A stretch of 64,000 bases of DNA from Lachnospiraceae bacterium (GCA_017463255.1 JAFTPP010000032.1:124001-188000); one strand, 5' to 3'; shown: positions 45,382-54,914, counted from the stretch's first letter. Notes: generated by a model not told the origin, from the sequence alone. Made by a program: numbers and translations.

Positions 45382-45915
45382 ATGGCTACTTGGAAATCAA
45401 GGGGGCTAAGAGGTTCTACCTTAGAAGATTTAATTAACAGAACAAATGAAAAGTATTTGGAGAACAAATTAGCATTGATTCAAAAAATACCAACTCCCAT
45501 CACACCGATTAAGATGGATAAGGAACATAAACATATTACGTTAGCATACTTTGAGCAAAAAAGTACTGTAGATTATATTGGTGCCGTTCAGGGAATTCCT
45601 GTTTGCTTTGATGCTAAGGAATGCGCTACTGATACTTTCGCACTTCAGAACATTCATGCCCATCAGGTCAAATTTATGGAAGATTTTGAAAATCAGGGTG
45701 GGGTATCGTTCTTTTTGATTTTTTATACAGGTAAAGACATTTTTTATTACCTTCCTTTTGAATACTTAAAATTATTCTGGGATAGAGCACAAAACGGCGG
45801 AAGAAAGAGTTTTAGGTTTGATGAACTGAATCCGGAATACATACTGCCTAAGAAAAATGGAATTTTAGTTCCGTATCTTGATATGATTCAGAAGGATTTG
45901 GATGAAAGAGTATAA
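45382..45915 (+). CDS. recU: Holliday junction resolvase RecU
   Basis: 177 residues, a little short for RecU (about 200 in Bacillus). The opening RGLRGSTLEDLINRTNEKY, the nuclease residues in STVDYIGAV and CFDAKECATDTFAL (Asp-x-Glu/Lys-type core) and LHAHQVKFMEDF-like NIHAHQVKFMEDF identify the family. It cuts four-way junctions prepared by RuvAB, encoded elsewhere in this window. The N-terminal extension important for RecA control in Bacillus is missing. Start ATG follows GAAGGGATA. Confidence 0.92.
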   Translation: MATWKSRGLRGSTLEDLINRTNEKYLENKLALIQKIPTPITPIKMDKEHKHITLAYFEQKSTVDYIGAVQGIPVCFDAKECATDTFALQNIHAHQVKFMEDFENQGGVSFFLIFYTGKDIFYYLPFEYLKLFWDRAQNGGRKSFRFDELNPEYILPKKNGILVPYLDMIQKDLDERV

Positions 45916-45921
45916 TTAGTG

Positions 45922-45950
45922 TTGACAAATTTTTGTTTTTTTTATATACT
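45922..45950 (+). promoter_or_regulatory. Near-consensus promoter of the his operon
   Basis: TTGACA (45922-45927), 17-base spacer, TATACT (45945-45950). The leader of about 90 bases has no T-box, histidine-rich leader peptide or terminator that I can see. Confidence 0.8.
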
Positions 45951-46046
45951 GACATAAGTTTAGTTTGATAATATGGTAATCAGATAACACGTTAATGTGC
46001 TAAAGTGAAAAGCAATGTGGTGATTATCATGTGGATGGAGGAATTT

Positions 46047-47156
46047 ATGAGTGAGATTTTAATTCATACTCCTGTCGGAGTAAGAGATGTGTTTGGGAAT
46101 GAATATCAGAAGAAACTGATGGTACAGAACATGATTCATAATACCATTGCATCTTATGGATTTGAAGATATACAGACACCGACGTTTGAGTTTTTTGATG
46201 TTTTTTCCAAGGAAATAGGTACAACACCAAGCAAAGAACTCTATAAGTTTTTTGATAAGGAAGGAAATACCCTTGTATTGCGTCCGGACTTTACACCTTC
46301 CATTGCAAGATGTGTAGCCAAGTATTTTCCGTCTGAAAAAAGTCCTTTACGTTTTTCTTATTTAGGGAATACTTTTACCAATACTTCTGAGCTTCAGGGT
46401 AAGTTAAAAGAAACAACTGAAATGGGTGCAGAATTAATTAATGATGGTTCTGTAGAGGCAGATGCAGAGATGATTGCCATGGTTGTTGACAGCTTATTAA
46501 GTGCAGGTTTAAAAGAATTTCAGGTTTCAGTTGGGGATGTTGACTATTTTAAAGGTCTTTGCAGGGAAGTAAATCTTGATGAAGAAACAGAGCTTAGTGT
46601 AAGAGACTGTATTTCGATTAAGAATTTTTTCGGAGCTAAAGATATCTTAACTTTAAAAGGTGTGGATGATAATGCATCGTTAAAGATACTGGCAGTTGAT
46701 GATATGGTAGGTCAGGCTGATGTATTAAAGAAAGCTAAGGAAAATGCCAATAACGAGATTAGCTTTGCAGCTATTGACAGATTAGAAAAGCTGTATCAGG
46801 TGCTTTGCTTATATGGTGTTGAAAAGTATGTATCTTTTGACCTTGGAATGTTAAGTAAATATCATTATTATACCGGAGTAATATTTAAAGCTTATACTTA
46901 CGGTGTTGGTGATGCCATTGTAAAAGGCGGCAGATACGACAAGCTTTTGGATAAATTTGGCAAGAATTCACCTGCAATCGGATTTGTTATTTTAATTGAT
47001 GACTTAATGTCTGCACTTTTAAGACAGAATATTTCTGTTGCGGTTAATGATGAGATTATTACAGTATCTTATTCTTCAGATGAATATGATACCGCATTAC
47101 GTCAGGCCAGATTATACAGAAGTCAGGGCAAACGAGTAAGATTAGTCAGTAAATAG
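46047..47156 (+). CDS. hisZ: ATP phosphoribosyltransferase regulatory subunit HisZ
   Basis: 369 residues, a histidyl-tRNA-synthetase-like protein. Class II motifs are visible as TPVGVRDVFG, FFDKEGNTLVLRPDFTPSIAR (motif 2 region) and the RYDKLLDKFGKNSPAIGF region. The C-terminal anticodon-binding domain of true HisRS is missing. It pairs with the short HisG, encoded directly downstream, as its histidine-sensing partner. The start at 46047 lies 5 bases after GGAGG; a GTG at 46005 is unlikely. It is first in the his operon. Confidence 0.92.
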   Translation: MSEILIHTPVGVRDVFGNEYQKKLMVQNMIHNTIASYGFEDIQTPTFEFFDVFSKEIGTTPSKELYKFFDKEGNTLVLRPDFTPSIARCVAKYFPSEKSPLRFSYLGNTFTNTSELQGKLKETTEMGAELINDGSVEADAEMIAMVVDSLLSAGLKEFQVSVGDVDYFKGLCREVNLDEETELSVRDCISIKNFFGAKDILTLKGVDDNASLKILAVDDMVGQADVLKKAKENANNEISFAAIDRLEKLYQVLCLYGVEKYVSFDLGMLSKYHYYTGVIFKAYTYGVGDAIVKGGRYDKLLDKFGKNSPAIGFVILIDDLMSALLRQNISVAVNDEIITVSYSSDEYDTALRQARLYRSQGKRVRLVSK

Positions 47157-47167
47157 TGAGGATTATT

Positions 47168-47812
47168 ATGAGCGAACAAAGATATTTAACCTTTGCACTG
47201 GGAAAAGGCCGTCTTGCTAACAAAACACTTGAATTGTTAGAACAGATTGGTATTACCTGTGAGGAAATGAAAGATAAAGAATCAAGAAAATTAATATTTG
47301 TGAACGAGGAATTGAAGCTTAAATTCTTCTTAGCAAAAGGACCTGATGTACCAACTTATGTGGAATATGGTGCTGCAGATATAGGTGTTGTAGGTAAAGA
47401 TACCATTATTGAAGAACAAAGAAGGGTTCTTGAAGTTTTGGATCTTGGATTCGGAAAGTGTAGAATGTGTGTATGTGGTCCTGAATCTGCAAGAGATTTG
47501 TTAAATCATCATGAGATGATCCGTGTTGCTACCAAATATCCCATTATTGCTAAGGATTATTTTTACAATAAGAAGCATCAGACCGTAGATATTATTAAGT
47601 TAAACGGTTCTGTAGAATTGGGTCCTATTGTAGGATTAAGCGATGTTATTGTTGATATCGTAGAGACCGGTTCTACCTTAAGAGAAAACGGACTTGGTGT
47701 TTTAGAAGAAATCTGTCCGTTATCAGCCAGAATGATTGTGAATCAGGTAAGTATGCAGATGGAATCTGAACGTATTAAAAATCTGATTGCAGCCATTAAA
47801 AGCCAATTATAA
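47168..47812 (+). CDS. hisG: ATP phosphoribosyltransferase, short form
   Basis: 214 residues, the catalytic-only short HisG that needs HisZ. It has ALGKGRL near the start, ADIGVVGKDTI and the PRPP-binding region beginning DIVETGSTLRENGL. It makes phosphoribosyl-ATP, the committed step of histidine synthesis. The start at 47168 lies 5 bases after GTGAGGA; a GTG at 47156 overlaps the hisZ stop and lacks a site. Confidence 0.95.
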   Translation: MSEQRYLTFALGKGRLANKTLELLEQIGITCEEMKDKESRKLIFVNEELKLKFFLAKGPDVPTYVEYGAADIGVVGKDTIIEEQRRVLEVLDLGFGKCRMCVCGPESARDLLNHHEMIRVATKYPIIAKDYFYNKKHQTVDIIKLNGSVELGPIVGLSDVIVDIVETGSTLRENGLGVLEEICPLSARMIVNQVSMQMESERIKNLIAAIKSQL

Positions 47813-47830
47813 TGAATGGAGTTGATTGAT

Positions 47831-49138
47831 TTGAATATAGTAACCTTAAATAAAGAAACAAAAAAAGATTTGTTAGATAAGTTATTAAAAAGAAGCCCTA
47901 ATAATTATGGGGAATATGAAGATAAGGTAGCAGATATTATTTATAATGTCCGTAGCCGTAAAGACGCAGCATTGTTTGATTATGCCATGAAGTTTGACCG
48001 GTTTGCATTAAATGCTGATAATATTGTAGTAACTAAAGAAGAAATGGAAGAAGCATATTCTTTGGTGGATAAGGATTTAATTGAAGTAATGAAAGAATCC
48101 ATCTCCAATGTGCGTTCTTATCATGAAAAACAAATCCGCAACAGTTGGTTTGATGCTAAACCTGACGGAACTATTTTAGGTCAGAAAGTAACACCTCTTG
48201 AAAGAGTGGGTGTTTATGTACCTGGAGGAAAGGCTGCTTATCCTTCCAGTGTAATTATGAATGTTGTAACAGCATCTGTTGCAGGGGTTAATGAGATTTA
48301 TATGACAACTCCTTGTAATTCTGAAGGAAAAGTGAATCCGGGAACATTGGTTGCAGCTGATTTAAGTGGTGTGACAAGAATTTTTAAAGTTGGCGGAGCC
48401 CAAGCTATCGCAGCACTTGCATTTGGTACAGAGTCCATTCCTAAGGTGGATAAGATTACAGGACCGGGTAATATTTATGTGGCTTTGGCAAAAAAAGCAG
48501 TATTCGGTTATGTAAGCATTGATTCAATCGCAGGTCCAAGCGAAATTCTTGTTCTTGCAGATGAAACAGCAAATCCGCGCTACGTGGCTGCAGATTTATT
48601 ATCTCAGGCAGAACATGATGAGCTTGCTTCTGCAATTCTTATTACCACAAGTAATGAACTTGCCCAAGCTGTTAACAATGAAATCAAAGAGTTTTGTAAG
48701 GAATTGACACGTGCTGCAATTATTGAAAAATCTTTGGAGCAATACGGATATATTCTGATAGCAGATAATATGGATGAAGCAATTGACGCAGCCAATGAAA
48801 TTGCAAGTGAACACTTGGAAATTCTTACAGCCAATCCATTTGATACTATGACAAAAATAAAAAATGCAGGTGCTATTTTCCTTGGAGAATATTCAAGTGA
48901 ACCTCTTGGAGATTATTATGCGGGACCTAATCACATATTACCAACCAATGGTACTGCAAAATTCTTTTCGCCATTAAGTGTAGATGATTTTGTAAAGAAG
49001 AGTAGTATTATTTCTTATTCCAAGGAAGCACTTGAAAAAGTACATAAAAATATTGAATTATTTGCGGCAAGTGAAGGATTTAGCGCACATGCCAATTCGA
49101 TTTATGTTAGATTTAATGAGGGAACCTTTAAAATGTAG
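47831..49138 (+). CDS. hisD: Histidinol dehydrogenase
   Basis: 435 residues. It oxidises histidinol to histidine in two NAD steps using zinc. Family blocks are VGVYVPGGKAAYPSSVIMN, GPGNIYVA, the conserved SQAEHDELA with catalytic histidine region and NHILPTNGTAKF. TTG 47831 is preferred: GGAG lies 8 bases upstream and homologues begin at the equivalent of NIVTLNKE. An in-frame ATG at 47816 has no ribosome site. Confidence 0.94.
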   Translation: MNIVTLNKETKKDLLDKLLKRSPNNYGEYEDKVADIIYNVRSRKDAALFDYAMKFDRFALNADNIVVTKEEMEEAYSLVDKDLIEVMKESISNVRSYHEKQIRNSWFDAKPDGTILGQKVTPLERVGVYVPGGKAAYPSSVIMNVVTASVAGVNEIYMTTPCNSEGKVNPGTLVAADLSGVTRIFKVGGAQAIAALAFGTESIPKVDKITGPGNIYVALAKKAVFGYVSIDSIAGPSEILVLADETANPRYVAADLLSQAEHDELASAILITTSNELAQAVNNEIKEFCKELTRAAIIEKSLEQYGYILIADNMDEAIDAANEIASEHLEILTANPFDTMTKIKNAGAIFLGEYSSEPLGDYYAGPNHILPTNGTAKFFSPLSVDDFVKKSSIISYSKEALEKVHKNIELFAASEGFSAHANSIYVRFNEGTFKM

Positions 49139-49167
49139 ACAGCCTTAAGGGCGGATTGTGAGGAAAT

Positions 49168-49758
49168 ATGGGAGAAAGAATTGCTAGTGTTACCCGTAAT
49201 ACAAAAGAAACCAAAATACAGATGACTTTAAATTTGGATGGTACAGGAAAAGCGCAGGTGGAAACCGGAATCGGGTTTTTAAACCACATGTTGGAGGGTT
49301 TTGCAAAGCACGGTTTTTTTGATTTGACAGTTCAAATAGAAGGTGATTTAATTGTTGATGGTCACCATACAGTAGAAGATTGCGGTATTGTACTTGGACA
49401 GGCCATTAAGGAAGCATTAGGAGATAAAAAAGGTATTAAACGTTTTGGTAATTTTATTCTACCTATGGACGAATCCTTAGTGTTATGCGCATTGGATTTA
49501 AGTAACCGCCCATACTTTATGAATGACTGTAAATTCCATAATGAGCGTGTAGGGTATCTTGATACTGATTTAATTCAGGAGTTTTTCTATTCAGTTTCCT
49601 ATAGTGCGGGAATGAATCTACATTTTAAAGAATTATCCGGCGGTAACGACCATCACTTAATTGAAGCTATGTTTAAAGCTTTTGGTAAGGCATTAGATCA
49701 GGCAGTTTCTTATGACAGCCGTATTCAGGATGTTTTAAGTACAAAAGGTACTCTGTAA
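49168..49758 (+). CDS. hisB: Imidazoleglycerol-phosphate dehydratase
   Basis: 196 residues, the monofunctional form. The two manganese-binding histidine sets are seen in the FLNHMLEGFAKHGFFD and GHHTVEDCGI blocks, and again in GGNDHHLIEAMFKAFG. It dehydrates imidazole glycerol phosphate. It starts at ATG after GTGAGGAA. The gene lies between hisD and the hisIE fusion; hisC, hisH, hisA and hisF are not adjacent. Confidence 0.97.
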   Translation: MGERIASVTRNTKETKIQMTLNLDGTGKAQVETGIGFLNHMLEGFAKHGFFDLTVQIEGDLIVDGHHTVEDCGIVLGQAIKEALGDKKGIKRFGNFILPMDESLVLCALDLSNRPYFMNDCKFHNERVGYLDTDLIQEFFYSVSYSAGMNLHFKELSGGNDHHLIEAMFKAFGKALDQAVSYDSRIQDVLSTKGTL

Positions 49759-49778
49759 TATTAGATTGGAGAATGTAA

Positions 49779-51056
49779 ATGAAAAAGAAGTTTGTGGCAA
49801 CAATGTATTTATATCAAAATAAGGCAGTAAAGGGAATTAACGACACTACTGTGTTAAGTGATGATCCTGTTTTGTATGCAAGAACCTTTTTTGATAATAA
49901 TCTTGATGAAATTCTTATTTATGATATGAGTACCACAGATGCAGAGCATGATGAAGCCATCAGCATGATTAAAAAAATCTGTCTGTCTTGTGAAATGCCT
50001 GTAATCGGAAGCGGTCATGTTCACAGAATGGAAGATATTAAAAAATTATTGTATGCAGGCTGTGCACGTGCTGTTCTTGATTTTGAAAACGAAGAGAACA
50101 TTGGAATTGCCGAAGAAGTCGGTAAAAAGTTTGGAAAAGATAAGTTACTGGCAGCCGTTTCGGATGTATCAACCTATAAAGCCAATCAGATAGCGATTCA
50201 GGCTTATACAAACGAAGTGATTTATCAAAATGATGATATGAAGGATATTATGAGCGTAATCAATATGCCGGTTATGTACCATATTCCTGCCATGTCCCTT
50301 GAGAAGATGTTAGAGTATTTATCCCAGGATATGATTAGCGGTGTAACCGGTGATTATATAAATGAAATTGCAGGGGAAATTACCTCTATTAAGTCACTTT
50401 GCTTTGAAAAAGGAATCCCGGTTTATACATTTGAAGGTTCCATGCCGTTTTCTGAGTATAAATTAAATTCAGACGGAATGATTCCTGTTGTAGTGCAGGA
50501 TTATAAGACCAATCAGGTCCTTCAGGTAGCATATATGAATGAAGAATCCTATAATAAAACCTTAAAAACAGGAAAAATGACTTATTGGAGCAGAAGCCGT
50601 AATGAGTTATGGACAAAGGGTGAAACCAGCGGACATTTTCAGTATGTAAAAGAACTTATTGCTGACTGTGATAAAGATACTCTTGTTGCAAAAGTTAGCC
50701 AGGTAGGGGCTGCATGCCATACAGGAAGCTATTCCTGCTTCTTTCAACAGGTTGCCAAAAAAGAATATGCAAATACTAATCCTTTACAGGTATTTGAGGA
50801 TGTGTTTGCAGTAATCATGGATAGAAAAGTGAATCCGAAAGAAGGCTCCTATACCAACTATTTATTCGATAAGGGAGTGGATAAAATCCTCAAAAAACTT
50901 GGGGAAGAGGCAACAGAAATCGTAATTGCTGCTAAAAATCCAAATCCTGATGAGATTAAATATGAGATTTCTGACTTCTTATATCACATGATGGTATTAA
51001 TGGCTGAGAAAAATGTGACATGGGAAGAAATTACTCAGGAATTAGCCAGACGTTAA
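49779..51056 (+). CDS. hisIE: HisIE with an extra N-terminal HisA/HisF-like barrel
   Basis: 425 residues. Residues 1-220 follow a HisA/HisF-type beta-alpha barrel: KAVKG near the start, a VIGSGHVHRMEDI phosphate-binding-like loop, and similar length. But the position of the first catalytic Asp is Tyr10 and the second aligns to Ser128, so it looks inactive. Residues 225-325 are HisI (phosphoribosyl-AMP cyclohydrolase) with YWSRSRNELWTKGETSGH and ACHTG-x3-SCF. Residues 335-425 are HisE (phosphoribosyl-ATP pyrophosphohydrolase) with LGEEATEI. Start ATG after TTGGAGAAT. The tail overlaps the leader of the next gene. Confidence 0.88.
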   Translation: MKKKFVATMYLYQNKAVKGINDTTVLSDDPVLYARTFFDNNLDEILIYDMSTTDAEHDEAISMIKKICLSCEMPVIGSGHVHRMEDIKKLLYAGCARAVLDFENEENIGIAEEVGKKFGKDKLLAAVSDVSTYKANQIAIQAYTNEVIYQNDDMKDIMSVINMPVMYHIPAMSLEKMLEYLSQDMISGVTGDYINEIAGEITSIKSLCFEKGIPVYTFEGSMPFSEYKLNSDGMIPVVVQDYKTNQVLQVAYMNEESYNKTLKTGKMTYWSRSRNELWTKGETSGHFQYVKELIADCDKDTLVAKVSQVGAACHTGSYSCFFQQVAKKEYANTNPLQVFEDVFAVIMDRKVNPKEGSYTNYLFDKGVDKILKKLGEEATEIVIAAKNPNPDEIKYEISDFLYHMMVLMAEKNVTWEEITQELARR

Positions 51057-51079
51057 ATAAAAACAATGGAGATTGTTGT

Positions 51080-52942
51080 ATGAACAAATTAGCTTTATCC
51101 GATGAGATATTGTTAACCATAGAAAAACCTGCCCGATATATTGGGAATGAAGTAAATAGTGTAAAAAAAGATTTAAGTCAGGTTGATGTGCGTTTTTGTA
51201 TGTGTTTTCCTGACGTGTATGAAATAGGAATGTCACATCTTGGAATTCAGATTTTATACGATATGTTTAACCGCTTTGATGATGTGTGGTGTGAAAGAGT
51301 ATATTCACCTTGGGTTGATTTGGACGCTGTTATGCGTGAAAAGAAAATACCTTTATTTGCCCTTGAATCTCAAGACCCGGTTAAAGACTTTGATTTCTTA
51401 GGTATTACCATTCAATATGAAATGTGTTATACCAACATTTTGCAGATACTTGATTTATCACAGATTCCACTTATGGCGTGTGAAAGAACTGAGGAGCACC
51501 CCATTGTCATCGGTGGTGGTCCTTGTACCTATAATCCTGAGCCCTTAGCAGATTTCTTTGATTTATTCTATATCGGCGAAGGAGAAACTGATTACAGGGC
51601 ATTACTTGATTTGTATAAGGAATATAAAGCAAAGGGATGGAGCAGAAAAGAATTCTTATTAAAAGCAGCGCAGATACCGTCTATTTATGTTCCATCTTTA
51701 TATAGAGTTGAGTATAAAGAGGACGGAACCATTGCCACTTTTTCTCCGATTAATGAAAATGTGCCTACAACAGTTAAAAAAGGGCTTGTACCTGAAATGG
51801 ATAACACAACCTATCCCATGAAACCTGTTGTACCCTATATTAAGGTGACTCAGGACAGAGTTGTTCTTGAAATTCAGCGTGGTTGTATCCGTGGTTGCCG
51901 TTTTTGCCAGGCTGGTCAGATTTATCGTCCGGTACGTGAAAGAAGCGCAGTTTTATTAAAAGATTATGCAAAACAGATGCTTACAAATACAGGACACGAA
52001 GAAATCTCCTTAAGTTCCTTAAGCTCAAGTGACTATACAGAATTGCCTGAACTTTTGGATTATTTAATTGAAGAATGTAATGAGAAAAAGATTAATATTT
52101 CTTTACCTTCGCTTAGAATTGATGCCTTTTCCTTAGATGTTATGAGTAAGGTTCAGGATGTTAAGAAGAGTTCATTAACTTTTGCACCTGAAGCAGGAAG
52201 TCAGCGCATGCGTGATGTAATCAACAAAGGATTGACCAAGGAAGTCATTTTGCAAGGCGCAAAAGAAGCTTTTGAAGGTGGTTGGAATAAGGTTAAACTT
52301 TATTTTATGTTAGGGCTTCCAACGGAAAAAGAGGAAGATATCCGGGCAATTGCAGAGCTTGCAAATGATATTGCGGCATTATACTATGATACAATTCCTA
52401 AGGAAAAAAGAAATGGTAAGATTCAGATTGTTGTAAGTACATCCTTCTTCATTCCAAAGCCCTTTACTGCATTACAGTGGGCGAGCCAGAATACCAAGGA
52501 AGATTTTATAGAAAAGGCTTATCTTACAAAAAAGTCTGTCATGGAACAATTAAATCAAAAAAGCATTAAGTATAATTGGCACGAAGCAGATGTTTCTGTT
52601 ATGGAAGGTGTATTTGCCCGTGGCGACAGAAAGATTGGAAAAGTTATTAAACGTGCCTATGATATGGGATGTCTTTATGATGCCTGGGGTGAATACTATA
52701 AAAATGATTTGTGGTTGCAGGCATTTGAAGAAGAAGGTATTGATATCGGTTTTTATACCACCAGGGAAAGAGATTTGGATGAGATATTCCCTTGGGATTT
52801 TATCGATTGTGGTGTGACCAAAGAATTCTTAAAACGTGAGTGGAAAAAAGCCATGAATGGTGAAGTTTCCCCTAATTGTAAAGAAAAATGCCAGGGATGC
52901 GGTGCCATGAGATTTGAAACCGGTATCTGCATTAAGGCGTAA
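51080..52942 (+). CDS. TIGR03960-type B12-binding radical SAM protein
   Basis: 620 residues. An N-terminal B12-binding-like region (about 40-190; CFPDVYEIGMSHLG, IVIGGGPCTYNPEP) precedes a radical SAM core with EIQRGCIRGCRFCQAG. The C-terminus ends with a CxxC (CQGCG) cysteine set. The substrate is unknown. The gene is regularly followed by a DUF2344 partner, an RNase E/G-type gene and rplU in Clostridia, exactly as here. Start 51080 follows ATGGAGAT; a GTG at 51020 lies inside hisIE. Confidence 0.9.
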   Translation: MNKLALSDEILLTIEKPARYIGNEVNSVKKDLSQVDVRFCMCFPDVYEIGMSHLGIQILYDMFNRFDDVWCERVYSPWVDLDAVMREKKIPLFALESQDPVKDFDFLGITIQYEMCYTNILQILDLSQIPLMACERTEEHPIVIGGGPCTYNPEPLADFFDLFYIGEGETDYRALLDLYKEYKAKGWSRKEFLLKAAQIPSIYVPSLYRVEYKEDGTIATFSPINENVPTTVKKGLVPEMDNTTYPMKPVVPYIKVTQDRVVLEIQRGCIRGCRFCQAGQIYRPVRERSAVLLKDYAKQMLTNTGHEEISLSSLSSSDYTELPELLDYLIEECNEKKINISLPSLRIDAFSLDVMSKVQDVKKSSLTFAPEAGSQRMRDVINKGLTKEVILQGAKEAFEGGWNKVKLYFMLGLPTEKEEDIRAIAELANDIAALYYDTIPKEKRNGKIQIVVSTSFFIPKPFTALQWASQNTKEDFIEKAYLTKKSVMEQLNQKSIKYNWHEADVSVMEGVFARGDRKIGKVIKRAYDMGCLYDAWGEYYKNDLWLQAFEEEGIDIGFYTTRERDLDEIFPWDFIDCGVTKEFLKREWKKAMNGEVSPNCKEKCQGCGAMRFETGICIKA

Positions 52943-52952
52943 TGGAGTATTT

Positions 52953-53648
52953 ATGACTGTTAGAATTAAATTTCGTAAATTTGGTGTTCTTAAATTTATC
53001 GGACATCTTGATGTTATGAGATATTTTCAAAAAGCAATCCGAAGAGCCGGGATTGATGTAAAGTACAGTATGGGTTTTAGCCCCCATCAATTAATGTCTT
53101 TTGCCGCGCCTTTAGGAGTAGGTCTTTTAAGTGATGGTGAATATTTTGATCTTGAAGTTAATTCACTTACTTCATCAGAAGATATGAAAAAGCGTTTAAA
53201 TGAGTGTATGGTTGAAGGCATGGAAATTTTATCCGTTAAACTGCTTGATGAAAAAGCGGGCAATGCCATGGCCAGTGTTCAGGCTGCTTCCTATACGGTA
53301 CGTTTTTATGAAGAAAAGCTTCCGGTTTTTTCATTGAAGGATGCTGTAAAAAGATTGATGGATAAGGATAAAATTCCGGTTGTTAAAACCACTAAAAAGA
53401 GTACCGTGGAAATGGATTTAAGAGAAGGCATTTATGAACTGAGTGCTGATGACGATAAAAAAGAAGTGACTATGCTAGTCAATGCAAGCAGTTCCGGAAA
53501 TATTAAACCCAATTTTGTAATAAAAGAGTTATATCATGAAATGGGAGAAGTTCTTGGAGATTTTGATATTATTATTACAAGAAATGAAACCTATACAGGC
53601 ACTCTTAATAACTTTGTTCCCCTGGATTTTGAGGCAACTTTATTCTAA
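52953..53648 (+). CDS. TIGR03936 radical SAM-associated protein (DUF2344)
   Basis: 231 residues. The opening VRIKFRKFGVLKFIGHLDVMRYF and SMGFSPHQLMSFAAPLG are the DUF2344 signature. In some bacteria this domain is fused to the upstream radical SAM protein, so the two probably act together, perhaps in RNA modification; that is inference from fusion and neighbours. Start 52953 lies after ATGGAGT; the earlier in-frame ATG at 52914 is inside the upstream gene. Confidence 0.9.
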   Translation: MTVRIKFRKFGVLKFIGHLDVMRYFQKAIRRAGIDVKYSMGFSPHQLMSFAAPLGVGLLSDGEYFDLEVNSLTSSEDMKKRLNECMVEGMEILSVKLLDEKAGNAMASVQAASYTVRFYEEKLPVFSLKDAVKRLMDKDKIPVVKTTKKSTVEMDLREGIYELSADDDKKEVTMLVNASSSGNIKPNFVIKELYHEMGEVLGDFDIIITRNETYTGTLNNFVPLDFEATLF

Positions 53649-53660
53649 TGTGGTGATTCT

Positions 53661-54914
53661 ATGATTCATAATGTATTACTGACAACACGATTCCGAAAAG
53701 GAATCGTGTCTTTGTACTTAAAAGAAAACAGAATAGATGAAATTCATTACTCTTGTGAAGATTCAAAATATCAGATAGGCGATATTTATGTTGCAAAAGT
53801 AATACATGTGGCTAAAAATCTGAATGCTGCTTTTGTTGAAATAAGCCCGGGTGTGAAGGGATTTTTACCTTTTGATAAAGTTAAGAATCCCATCATGGTA
53901 AATCGTGAATATGATGGTCGTGTATTAGAACAGGATGAAATAGTAGTCCAGATTGAAAAAGCTGCGGTTAAGACAAAGGAAGCAGTTGTGACAACTATGC
54001 TTAATATGGTTAATCCTTATTTTGTTATCTCTCTTAACAATACAAAAATTGGTTATTCCAATGAGTTGACGAAGGAAAATAAAGCTTACATTAAAAATTA
54101 TCTTTCAGCTGAAATGTCAAAGGATTTTATACTAAAAGAAGATGGTCATTTACAATGGAAAGAAGAATTTGGTCTTGTATTCAGAACGGAATGGAAAGAA
54201 TTATTAAAGACTGATGCCTGTGATCATTTGCAATCCGTGTTGGATGTTTTTTTACTTCCGTATGTGCAAAAAATGAAAGATATTGTCCGGTTTTCAAGGC
54301 ACAGAACATGCTATACATGTCTTTATCAGGAAAAACCTGCATACTTAAAATGGCTTTACAGAGTAAATTCTGATGAAATTGATGCATTTGTAACAGATGA
54401 TCAAGAGTTGTTTCAACAATTATCAAAAAGTCTGGAGCCTGATTTAAACCGAAAACTTAAACTGTATCAGGATGAACAAATTTCATTACGTGCCTTATAC
54501 GGACTTGATGCTAAGATAAATGAATTACTTTCTAAGAATGTATGGTTAAAATCCGGCGGTTATCTGGTCATTGAGCAAACGGAAGCTCTTACTGTCATTG
54601 ATGTGAATACCGGTAAAAATATTTCTTCAAAGTCAAAAGAGGATATTGTAAGGCTCACCAATACAGAAGCTGCAAAAGAAGCCATGCGTCAGATAAAGCT
54701 TAGAAACATCAGCGGAATTATTATTATTGACTTTATTAATAATGATAATAAAGAAGAAATGTCTGAATTAATTAAGCTTATAAAGCAAGAAGCAAAACGG
54801 GATTTTGCAAAACCTGCTTTTATGGATATTACAGCACTTGGTCTTGTGGAATTAACCCGGAGAAAAATAGAAAAAAACTTAAAAGAAGCCCTTGACATCA
54901 ATGGTTTGGAATGA
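53661..54914 (+). CDS. rng: Ribonuclease E/G-type endoribonuclease, short form
   Basis: 417 residues. An S1 RNA-binding domain (about 35-110; GDIYVAKVIHVAKNLNAAFVEI) is followed by the RNase H-like/DNase I-like catalytic part, with metal aspartates in TVIDVNTGK and IIIIDFINND. The protein stops after LGLVELTRRKIEKNL. It therefore lacks the zinc-link CxxC and the small domain that normally follow in RNase E/G. A separate CYTC pair lies at about residue 214. Its 3' end contains the rplU promoter. Start ATG follows TGTGGTGAT, a weak site. Confidence 0.88.
   Translation: MIHNVLLTTRFRKGIVSLYLKENRIDEIHYSCEDSKYQIGDIYVAKVIHVAKNLNAAFVEISPGVKGFLPFDKVKNPIMVNREYDGRVLEQDEIVVQIEKAAVKTKEAVVTTMLNMVNPYFVISLNNTKIGYSNELTKENKAYIKNYLSAEMSKDFILKEDGHLQWKEEFGLVFRTEWKELLKTDACDHLQSVLDVFLLPYVQKMKDIVRFSRHRTCYTCLYQEKPAYLKWLYRVNSDEIDAFVTDDQELFQQLSKSLEPDLNRKLKLYQDEQISLRALYGLDAKINELLSKNVWLKSGGYLVIEQTEALTVIDVNTGKNISSKSKEDIVRLTNTEAAKEAMRQIKLRNISGIIIIDFINNDNKEEMSELIKLIKQEAKRDFAKPAFMDITALGLVELTRRKIEKNLKEALDINGLE

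Noticed and set aside
45951-46046. Possible T-box or histidine attenuator before hisZ
   Set aside because: The leader is about 90 bases, has no T-box sequence, no antiterminator/terminator pair and no run of His codons.
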